From positions 6,251,486 through 6,315,485 of the forward strand of contig NC_092350.1 of assembly GCF_963676685.1 (NCBI RefSeq): a stretch of 64,000 nucleotides of DNA, read 5' to 3'. Below, one piece after another: positions 21,901 through 33,900 of this stretch (the first letter of the stretch is position 1; the number at the start of each line of letters is the position of its first letter). Source of the DNA: Mytilus edulis (Eukaryota; Mollusca; Bivalvia; Mytilida; Mytilidae). A program made the position numbers and the translations under genes. The notes under the pieces are model-generated. The model did no database searches. It had not been told where the DNA came from and worked only from the letters and a program-made list of their open reading frames with translations.

Positions 21901-24900
21901 GTACAAAGTTTAACAGCATTGAGGATATAAAATTCCCAAAAGTTGTGCCAAATACGGCTGCTTATTTGAAACAATTCCTTTCTAACATTGTCTGCATTGA
22001 CATTTCATACAATATAAATAAAGGAATAAAGAAGAAACAGCATGTATATGTCTATAAAATATCCACTCATGTCAAATATAAAATGTATCCAAATAATACA
22101 GAAAGAAATTTAGAAGTCAGGATACAGTCTTCATCTTAAGGTAGTTGCCAATTAAATGTAAAGCTGTACATTTTTCGAGTTTATAACATTATAGAAACAT
22201 TGAAACAAAACAGCATCAAATAAAAATTAAATTGGCGCTAATCATTGCACAGCATTTGTTCTTCCTGCATTTCTATTGAGGTTGCTGTAAGGACTATTAT
22301 TGTTGATTAATTTACAATTTTACACATTTTGCTTCAGATGCAATTTTGTTCTTGGTATTGTTTCTGTTTAATGACGTTTAAATACTGCTGCCGATATTAA
22401 CCTCTTCATGAAATAAACTTATTATATATAGCAGGACTAAATTTAGTATATACGCCAGACGCGCGTTTCGTTTACAAAAGACTCATAAGTGACGCTCGAA
22501 ACATGATTTTGTTTTATTAATGATTGAGGTATCTTTAATAACCATTTACAACACTGGGTCAATGCAACTGCTGATGGACGTTTCGTCCCCGAGTGTATCA
22601 CAAGCCCAGTAGTCAGCACTTCGGTGTTGACATGAATATCAATTATATGGTCATTTTAAATAAATTTCCTGTTAAAAAAACTTTAAATATTACGAAAAAC
22701 TGATGGTTTTCTTATCCCAGGAATATATTACCTTAGCCGTATTTGGCACAACTTTTAGGAAATTTGGGTCTTCAATGATCTTCGAATTCGTACTTCTTTG
22801 TCTTTATACCCCCGCTTTAAAAAAAGGGGGGGGGGGTATACTGTTTTACCTCTGTCTGTCAGTCCGTCCGTCAGTCCGTCAGTCAGTCCGTCCCATGAAA
22901 CTTTCGTCACATTTTTCTCAGGAACTACACATCCACCCTTTCTGTAATTTGGTATCAACATTTATATATGTCAGCCATACCGTGTGATGCGTTTTCAGAT
23001 TCCTCACTTGACAACTTCCTGTTTACCGAACACTTGTCTGATTTTACACATGATAGCCAAGTTGAAAATTTTCGTCACATTTTTCTCAGGAACTACAATA
23101 CAAGGATTTCTGAAATTTGGTTTCAGGATTTATATAAGTCAGCTATACCGTGTGATGCGTTTTCAGATTCATCACTCGACAACTTCCTGTTTACCGAACA
23201 CTTGCATATTTTTACACTATTAATATTATCCACTTGCGGCGGGGATATCCTCAGTGAGCAGTAGCTCGCAGTTTCACTTGTTATAATTATTTTGGTATGA
23301 GCGTTAAATGAGTCTTATGTAGACATTATTGTTGATAACTGTTGCCAAAATCTTCTTGTAATCATTCTTATTTTAATTGTAACATATGTATAACTTACCT
23401 CTTTTTTAACTTTGTTTTTATACCATCGTTTTTCTATCTCAACTCTCACTCGCTTAGAAACTTCAACAATGATTGCTAGAACAATACTACCAAGTAGAAT
23501 CAGAAAAACACCAAACATGTTTTCAATTTCTAACTCGGAACTGGACTTTATCTGACTCTTCGCTACTTCCGCTTGTGTACAGTTTGAACGCCACCATCTG
23601 CAAGAAATAAATCGGGTTAACCAGTACACCGTTTCAGGTTCAACTTTATAATTTTATATTTTCATTTTTTATTGCTGCGTCTATTCTTTGGCTGGTTGAG
23701 AGTAACATCAGCTCTGTGGTTAGCGTTCTCTACGGACATGATTTGTCGCAATCATTTCTTAAATTCATTACCTTAAAATTTAGACATTATAACGAAACTT
23801 ACTTGTTTACTCCCTCAGAATAAGTTGATAATTAATGGATTTGGCAACTCTGTTTGAGTCCTCTTCGTTCAAATAGTTCATCACTTAAGTATATCAAATT
23901 TTTAGGCTATGAAACTTTGGATCTCAAGTCTATGAATGACCATTAAATTCATTTTACTAAGGAGCCTACATTGTGTCTTGTGTAAGATTATTTGTCTGTT
24001 TGTCTTTTTCTGTTTTAATCATGGTGTTTTTAGTTTATTTTCGATCATTGATCTTAAATGTCCCTCTAGTATCTTTCGTCCCCTTTTATATGCATTTGTA
24101 TTTAAATCAAACAGACCAGTGGTTATTTCTATGTATACGTACTTTCCTTTTAGAATATCTAGGTGACCATTCTCCTGCAGCATCAGCAGTGCACGATTGA
24201 TATCATCCCTATAAGGAGCACCACGTGGGAAACCAAAACTATACTGTTTATCACCGAATCCTTGATGTATCGATTCCAAATCAGTGCAGTGCTCCATAGC
24301 ATAGTGGTCATTCATTACACTGTCGTCCAAAAACACATATTTATTATTGTCCCCTTGAACCATTTTCCTTGCATCATCTCTCTTATCTGGCATGAGAGTG
24401 ACATCATCTAACTTCATATGTATCCACATTCTTTTATAAACGTCATTATCAGACTTTTCAAAGAATTTTTCTAAATCGCTTCCTTTTAGGACACCGTAGC
24501 TGATCTTCTTTTGTGTGACTAAGGCATCCACAGTCTTGACTCTGTTGTCAATATTTTTTAGCGTGAGGAAAGCAGCAAGATTAGCCGTATAGGCGGTAGT
24601 TATAATAAGAGTACAAAACCAATAAATAGCAACAATTGTTCTCATAGAAGTTGTCTGAGGTGAGTACTCAGTTCCTCCTGTAACAGAAAAAAACATGACT
24701 ATAATATGCCTATTGTTAGCATAATCAAAGAATTAAACTAAATAAAAATATAATACAGAATAATAGTGTTGATTAGAAGTTTTACCATTCCAAGCCCTTT
24801 TATTATCAAAATACCAACACTATCATTGACACCCATACTATCACATAATATTTCGGGTTGTAGTTAGAAAGCAAATACGGGTTCAAACAGAAATATTTCG

Positions 24901-27900
24901 GAGCACTGAAATAAAACTGTGCATTTCGTTATCACAGATGTTCGCATTAAAATTGTTTGAAGTGAATATTCAGTTCTTTCTGTATCGGACAACAATATAC
25001 ACTTCTAAAACAACGAAATCCATTTGTTAGCCGGCATGACGAATCAACTTCATATATAACTATTGCTGGACAATAGTGTTAATTAAAATTACATCATTCG
25101 AGTCCCCTTTTTTTTCCAAATACCCAGAATTAACAAGTTCTAGGTCAAATATATTACTGATACCAAAAGTATATGTCACATGTTGATTTTGGTTGTAGTA
25201 GTGAAACCAGGACGGGTTTTAAAAAGATAGATTTTGAAAGCAGATAAAACTGTGCACTTCGCTATCAGCATGACTTTACAAATAATAAATGTACATTTTG
25301 AAATAAAGGCAACAGTGGTATGACCGGTTATGTCACGGGCGTTTTTATTTACTTTGTAAGAATACAGGATCTAGAAGTATATCCTAAATCCTAACATATT
25401 TACCTTTAAAAAAAGGGAATCCATGACTAGGCCCTATTATCGTTATTACCTTGTAAAAGAACGTTAAGAGAGTACCATAAGCTCTCTTTCAGATCAAATT
25501 GTTGTTCCGACTCTCTTTGTGTTGTATCATATCGTCCCATCAGATAAAGTGCACCTCCAACAACAAAGAAAACACCAAGGATTGTAAACCATAATTGTGT
25601 GGTAAATGGCCCGAGGAATTGGAAGAAAGTGGGCGTAGCTGGTGGTTTCTGTAACAGTATGCTAACAGTAGAGTCCATTATTGTAGTTGAAAAAGAGATT
25701 TGCTCTTCACGTGAAGATTTAACGTCCAAAGATCCGATGATGATATCTCCATCCTATAAGAAAATAATAAGCATCATTTTTAATTACTTATAGATATGTT
25801 ACCTGTCTATTGAAGGTAACGGCAGTCAATCTACTTTTTATATCTATGATATATGAGTTTTTTCTCTGTAAAAAATAAAAGTTGCCATGCACTCCATAAT
25901 AGAATGTAGTCGAAAAAGAGTTTAACTCATAACGTGAAGATTTAACGTCCAAAGATCCGATGATAATATCTCCATCCTAAAACAAAATAATAAGCATCAA
26001 TTTTGATTACATATTTTACCTGTCTGTTAAAGATAACTGCAGAAAATCTACGTTTTATATAATTTATTTATTATGAACATGTATCGTTACTCGTAACGAT
26101 CCAGCGCCCTCGTGGGAAAATCGTTGACTATTATTCAGACGTTTTATATATATATATATATATATATATTCATTAAATAAAATAATAAAATAATAAAATA
26201 AGTATATATATATATATATATATATAAGTACGTCTGAGTCAGTGACAACCCTACCACAGATGTATCCATCGGATCGCCATCAATGATGGTGATAAATGGC
26301 TGTGTACATAATGTATATACAACTCGTCTAAACATCAACCCAACAATGTTAGATCTGTAAATTTGCTTTCGCAAATTTTTGGTTCTTCCCTCGCCGGGAT
26401 TCGAACCCATGCTACTGTGATATCGTACAGATCTAACATTGTTGGGTTGATGTTTAGACGAGTTGTATATATATATATATATATACATCTGCACACATGT
26501 GAAATTGTTTTTTTACGCCTATATATACGAGTGTGCAAGACAGTAAGATGAGTAAATCGAAAGGAGGTTCAAGAACTGGAACTGTTAACCTGTTACTTAT
26601 CTTACTAATTATTTCATGAATATATATATCTCCACATGTGAAAATTATTTTTACGCCTATATAATATATATATATATATACATATATATAATACATGAGT
26701 GTTTCTGTTGAATAAAATTTTTGCAATGCGCTTCGTAATTGTGATAACGGCAGCTCTCTGAGACAGGTATTACAGAAAAGTCAGGTTAAAAAACCTTAAA
26801 GACATTTGCTTTTCTTTAACCAGTAAGTAAACTCATCATAGATACCAGGACCAAATTTAGTATATACGCCAGACGCGCGTTTCGTCTACAAAAGACTCAT
26901 CAGTGACGCTCAAATCCAAAAAAAGTTAAAAAGATCAAATAAGAATATCGGTAAAAAATATCATTCCAAAAAGCTCACCTCTTTGAAAAAACTTTATATT
27001 ATGATTTTAATCCCGTTTGGTTATCAATTAATAAACTCAATTGATAAGTTTTCTCTGATTTTTCAGCACATACATGTGGTATAGTAATCTAGAGCTTTAT
27101 CGTTGACTAACGTCATCAACTATTGCCACTATTTAGTAAAATTAGTGATGAAAGGCACTTGTATATTTCAAACATTTTTTAAGATAATAGGCAAAAACTA
27201 AAAAAGTCTTCTGTAAACGGCAATAATAACTTAATTAACGAGTCATTTTGATTTAAGATTTTGCCTATGGTAGGTTATTTGTAAATCATGTCTTTCTGGT
27301 AAAAAATTATATTTAAAGTCTCTATATATCTATCATAATTTTCAAATACTAAAAGTAGGCATACATGCATAAAATGATAAAAAGTGTTTATGACGCTGAA
27401 CTTGGAGTCTTTTAGTGTGTTATTTTGGATATCATGTTTTACTAATTCAGTCAATACATACTCCTTTTACTATTTGATTGATGATTTTGTCCCAGTCACT
27501 AACGCCATTGTCTGCCAGTTTAATACTAAATTCAAAGTTCATTATCCTGGACACTTCCTCTAAAATATCTACACAGAAACCTTCATATTTACCGCCATGT
27601 CCTCTCTGAACAAATGGTGGATCCTACAAAAATAAAGGAATAAATAATACAACTCTATAAGAAAAGACAAGATAGCTGTTTTGAATTTTCCACCGGGTTT
27701 AGTATTATTTTAATGGAGTTTAGTATTATTTTAATTCATGTTTATCACCAGTATGACAGTCGCATAAAAATTCATTATATTGACAACGGTTTGTGAACAA
27801 AACAAACAGACATAACATGTAAAAAAAATGTCATAAATAGGGGTACAGCCAACAGTATGCTATTATCTTAATCACTATTTAATCAAAATGAGAGAAAGGA

Positions 27901-30900
27901 TATCTTTTGAGAAATCAAAACCCATAAACCGAAGGAACACAGATGGAAAAGAAAACAACACGTAATGAATTCCATGAATGGGAAGAGTTTTTCAGAATTT
28001 ACTTTCAACCAGGAACACTCCAATTTGCATATTTGAAGGCCAATACGATGTTCAAAAGAAAGACGACAAAATTGCAAACAACATTTCACAAAATACACAG
28101 ACGAAAATGACAAATGTGGTTTATAAGAGATGAATGTTTATACATTAATTAAAATCTGTTTTGTTACCATGAGACGGATCAAAGATAATTTTATAATTTG
28201 TTTTATAATTCATTTGTATAAGTTTTCACCTGATTTTGAGATAAGAGGTGTTCAGAATAAATGTTTTATAATATGCTTACACATAATTACATTAACATGA
28301 TTAATGCACACAAACGAAAGGACTGCATTTAAACAAAAAATCCTGAATAGTAAATAAGTATACTCACTAAACGAGTAATGACGGTGAAATTTTTATCTTT
28401 CAAAACTTCTTGCAATTTGTGGTCAACATCCCTGTCCATTGGTTTGTCTACATGTAGGATAGGTCCACTATCAGAAAATGTACATGAACCAATCTAAAAT
28501 GTATAAAATGTACATGAACCAATCTAAAATGAATAAAAATGTACATGAACCAATCTAAAATGTAAAAATGTATAAAAATGTACACGAAACAATCTAAAAC
28601 GACAATATGGATCACTTCAATTACAAACAATACGAATCTAAATGTATTATTATCAACGAATTAAATGTAATGCAATATTTCATTTATCGAAATTATGATG
28701 AAATTTAGATGACATCCTACTTGACTTTAAAAAATAAGCTATAACTGTTATTTTTTTTTCTGGAATTCATCGATTATAATGGTTGTGTAAGATATATGTA
28801 TAATGTACATGAGTATATCTAGACATAGGAGATTTATGAGGTTTCTTTAAGGATGTACGATATTTGTATAAACATTTTAACATTTATGTAACGTCGACAC
28901 ATCCCAATATATTAATACGTTACTCACCTGTTCTACTTTACCATTCAATCGTGTTAAACTCATGTTGAAGTTAGTTTTTATTCGAAGTTGTGTCTCAGGC
29001 TTAAGAATCCAATGATATGATCCTAAAGCTCCATTATATTGGTTTTCCTGACGACAAATTATAGAAAGTATTTGAATACTTGACTCAATATAATTTAAAC
29101 TTAGCTGAGAGAATACTATGAAAAATTCTGGTAATAAAACTTCCATGTTAAAAGTAAGAAAAAAACTAGGTTTCTTTTGGTAATATTTGTTGTTGGGCTA
29201 CTGTCATAAATACATTTACAAAAAAATATTATGATATAACTATTTGTATAAAAAGTGGGGGGTTATAAGGCGGGAATCAAATCGTTACGTCGAAGAAAGA
29301 CTGACACCTGTGTCTATAGACCGTGAATAGCAAAACACAAACAACAGCCTTTAAAACACTACATAGAAAAATGGCAGATACAAAGGAAGACTCCAAAACA
29401 CTTGGATTAAACTTAGGTGCTCCGAAAGTGTGTTTTGATAAGGATTCTCTACCTCAGAAATAGATAACTGGAGCCGCTTTGGTGAAACGTCACGGAATTT
29501 AGGGTCCTGAATGCTGTTGAATTCTGTACTTTTATTGTCCTCTTCTCTTTAATAATCCTTTTTATGTTTTTTTGTTTATTCGAGCGTCAATTGTGGTCTT
29601 TTGTTTGGTCTTTTGTGGACAGTTGTCTCATTGGCAACCATACCACATCTTTCTTTTTATATTTTGAAGGCGAAACGCGAGTCTAGTGTACAAAATATTA
29701 AGCCTGGTATTGATGATGAGTTTATTCACCATTCGTCTTGTAACCTGTTAGATATAGATGTTCAGTGAAATGAAAATACTTTACCCGATCTTGCATTTTA
29801 TCCAAGATTTTCTCTTTTGTAATAAATCTGTCTCTTTCCGGTTCTGCGTTACAATCAGTGCCTTGGGACAGGAAATGACGCAACATATCCACAGTGTCAA
29901 CCAGTACTGCAACTTCAAATCGGGACTTTTTCTTAAAGTAATCTCCTACAAATGAAAATCAATAATAAAAAAAAATATGTCAGGCAAATACGATTAACAA
30001 AATAATAAAACAAAAATTTCCAAAGTAGAACATCTTTACTATGGGCCATAAACATGAAACATAAGCTTTTCAAAACAGAACATTTGTTATATATAGTAAG
30101 CAGGAAACATAGCATTTCAAAACGGCACGTTTACGGGTCATTAACACAAATATTAAGGTAACTCAATATTTTCTTCCGTAAACGAAACGACTATTTATCG
30201 CAGAATGCAAAATAAGCAACCTTATCACCTATAGCTATTTAGTCTTTAAAATGTCTCAATCTTGCAATCTTATCCTATACTTATGAAAAAGCGACATTTT
30301 CTATCGATTCTATCCTAACACTTAGTCCTATAAAATGTTTCTTCGGGGACATTAAAAAAAATTAATAATAATAAAAATATCAATATCAGTATCAGTATAA
30401 GAACGTTAAAATTTACTAAGCATGCGAAAACATATATAGGACTATCCTTCTACTCATTGCATAGAACAAAAACACATCTCCACCCTCAGGAATGCCTCCA
30501 TCATTGTCGTCCTTTTATAAAATTAGGTAAAGAGTGGTGATAATAACACAAGAAAAATTCATACGCAGAAAAATAATGTGAATAAAACTAATCCTGCTTA
30601 CAATTTAAAGCAAACGAAATGTATAAAATCTTACTACACTTTTGTACTGGTGTTCACTGTGTATCATCACCACCGGATATAGGTACCCTTGTTCTGGTTG
30701 TCTGTTCATTGTCCAAGAAAAACTACATTTATAACTGTACATAAATAAACAAACAGATATCCAGCTGGTATTTGTACAGAAAAAGTTTTTTCTTAGACAA
30801 TGATTTGAGAACCATACCAAGGGTATCTGTATCCGGTGGTGTTGATACACAGTGATACAAGGGTATCTTTATCCGGTGGTATTGATACACAGTGATACAC

Positions 30901-33900
30901 AGTTATGTTTAATATGAGGCAAGCATTACCTGTAAATGGGGAAGAAGTCTGTATGAATTATTTTTTTGTAACTTAAATATTTGTTAAAAAAAAGAAACGG
31001 AAATACCGTAACGTTTCCGATTTTTGTTCTGTTGTTAGGGATTTTAGTTGTGACGTTATTTAAATTATGACGTCATATGCAATGTAAACAAAGAAACGCT
31101 ATCACCAGGTAACGTTTTTTTCATATCAAGGAATTATTAAAAATGAAATTGATATTGCGCGTTCCTTCCTATTTTATACTAGACTGATAAATATATATTT
31201 TACTCAAAGTTTCATACAAACGAGACCGGAAAAAGGAAGTACATTGTACATTTTTGCGCAGGTCCGGGATTTCAAAACACGACAAAAAAAATTTGAACGA
31301 TTTTGAGTTCATTAGTACAATGAAAAATTCGGGAAATTTTCCCGTATTTTTTTTTTATTGAATTTTCTACTGTTATTGGGGACTCCGTCCCCATAATATG
31401 AGGCAGGCATTACCTGTGAATGGGGACGAAGTTTGTTTAAATTATTTTTTTTGTATTTTAAATATTTGTTAAAAAAAAGATACGGAAATACCGTAACGTT
31501 TCCGATTTTGGTTCTGTTGTTAGGGATTTTACTTGTGACGTTATTTTAGTTATGACATCATGTTCAATGTCAACAAATAAACGCAATGCATCAGGTAGGC
31601 CTAACGTTTATTCATACCAAAGACAAAGAATGATTAAAAATGAAATATTGGTATTGTGTTCCTTGAGTTCCTATATTTTACTAGACTAATCAAAGTCTCA
31701 CGACAACAAGACCGGAAGAAGGAAGTAGAGTTATATGTTCTGCGCAGATCCGGAAATTAAAAAACACGACAAAAAAATTTGAACGATTTTGAGTTCATTA
31801 GTATAATGAAAAATTCGGGGAATTTTCTACTGTAATAGGGGACTTCGTCCCCATATTACACAATATGCGATCCAGTAGAAATATTTTCATCGATGGTGTC
31901 TCGAACACCCACAGTCAGACCATCCGCATTATACGATTTCTTTTTTCCTCCCTGACGCCTTCCCAATTTTACAACTCATACGCACCGGTCAAGATTAAAT
32001 GTTGTTTCTTTACAATTTTGAGATGGTATGACTACTTGCTTCGCATCGTTACATATACGCAGGCAAAAGACGACGCGTATAGCACTTTGCATAACTTAAC
32101 TGATGTAAAAGGTGTATTTGAGCAATAACAAATTGTAGAGGGACACAATTTTTTTTCAAATTACGAATTCAATCAATAAAGCAGTAACGGAAAGCTGAAA
32201 TGTTTCTTTGTCCTGAACATGCATGAACTAATAGGCATTCGGCAAACGACCATCCATTCTGAGAAATTCGAGTGACAAACACATTTTGATTCTTTACTTG
32301 AATTAATTATATATTTTTTATACTCTAAATTTGTATTAAAACATATATGACATAACTCATTTGTTTTTGATTTACCTGGTATCCCAATAGTAAGTTGGTT
32401 ATGATCGAGCATCTGTAAACCGTACAGGGTAGCAGACGTAGGAAAGCTTGCATCGAATATATCTTCAAAATCCTTAAAATAAATTCACAAAAAAATCAAG
32501 CTATGTTAATCTGGAGAATCCGAAACCTTTTTCAACAGGCTTTATCCTCCTCAATAATACACTAACTAATCACATGTTGTGTGTTAAATTATACAAATGA
32601 AGAAGACTCTGAGATTACCCCCAGTTTTAAGGTTAGGGTTCGTGTTGCTCAGTCTCTAATTTTCTATGTTGTTCATTGTGAACTATAATTGTTTGTCTGT
32701 TTGTTTTATATCGTTTTTAGCCATGCCATTGTCAGTTTATGAATATATTTTGCCTCCTTGCTTCATATGAAATTTTGCAGAAATATAAAATGTATAATGA
32801 AGATACAAACGTAAACAATGTTAGGCTATTGAAATAAAAAAGCAAATAAATATCAATGTACTGATCTAATTGTGTACTTTGATTTGTGTTTCAATTCATA
32901 ATTTTATTAGGTTTCTGTCCAAAAATGTATTGATCATTAAGACATAACAAACTTGTATTGGCTGACTATGCGGTATTGGCTTTGCACATTGTGGTTGAAG
33001 GCCGTACGGTGATCTATAATTGGTAATTTCTGTGTAGATTGGTCTCTTGTGGAGAGTTGTCTCATTGGCAATCATGCCACATCTTTTATATTAGCAATAA
33101 TGCATTTGTCGGCAGCTTACTTGACCTAGATACAGTCTAGCATCGGCCAATATTTTAAGGTGAAATAAAATAATTCAGGAAGGAAAATTGCTATAACACA
33201 ATTAATAACTAAAGGTAATTAATTACCAAATAGGTTAGAAACCACTTCCTTGAATGATGAAGTAAATGAAGATCTTTCGCCTGAAACATACAGAAAGTTG
33301 TTATTTTAAGTCTGAAAAATAAAGACCTACTACTAGTATCCGAAACTTCCCACCATTTTACAGTTAAGAGCTTGATACTTGGTTTGGTGAAGTAGATTGA
33401 GATGTTCTGCCTGATATGTATAGAGATTTGTTTTGTCAACAATGCGACTGTCATATAAGTGAGAGGTTAGCGCTAAAAAACCAAGTTCAATCCACCATTT
33501 TCTACATTTGAAAATCCCTATACCAAGTCAGGAATATGACAGTTGTTGTCCATTCATTTGATGTGTTTTGTCATTTGATTTTTGCCATTTGATTCGGGAC
33601 TTTCCGATTGAATTTTCCTCGGAGTTCAGTATTTTTGTGATTTTATTTTTTAGATGAACTTTTTTTTTGTAATTATTTTATTTTTCAAGATGAAACATGT
33701 GAAATTACATAATACAGTATTAGACACAAAGTATAAAAAGTTAATTAACACTTGTAAGATCGATTAAATCAAAAAGGTATAATAAGATATTGATTTTGTT
33801 AATTAAATGCTGCTTCTAACGATTGCCACTTCTGTGAGAGGTTTAGCGCTATAAAACCAGGTTCAATCCACTATTTCCTACATTTGAAAATGCCTGTACC

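Larger units (their letters stand above)
20732..21958 (-). repeat. Tandem ribozyme repeat array B (355-bp monomer, about 3.4 copies)
   Basis: Hammerhead-derived cores begin at 20761, 21116, 21471 and 21826, exactly 355 bp apart, sense on the minus strand. Each monomer also has the two-hairpin domain shared with family A. Outside the ribozyme and this domain, A and B show little similarity. Each core here carries a different or shared inactivating change. The array is inside the last receptor intron, in the sense direction. Confidence 0.9.

Noticed and set aside
22703..23264. Overlapping plus-strand ORFs
   Set aside because: They are frames through dispersed repeat family I and its internal duplication.
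26386..26412. Possible tRNA gene
   Set aside because: Only the T-arm and acceptor 3' half are present. There is no A-box, D-arm or anticodon arm, and the sequence forms the loop of a longer hairpin.
26144..26494. Minus-strand ORF between receptor exons 9 and 10
   Set aside because: Exon 9 joins exon 10 in phase 0 without it. The ORF is made of TA microsatellite and the inverted-repeat hairpin.
30605..30850. Minus-strand ORF resembling an extra glutamate receptor exon
   Set aside because: Exon 5 (ends phase 1 at 32376) joins exon 6 (29945) in perfect phase to give TIGIPGDYFKKK. The ORF lies in a foldback repeat with arms at 30640 and 30780.
31865..32128. 87-codon plus-strand ORF
   Set aside because: Antisense inside receptor intron 5, with no domain or splice support.
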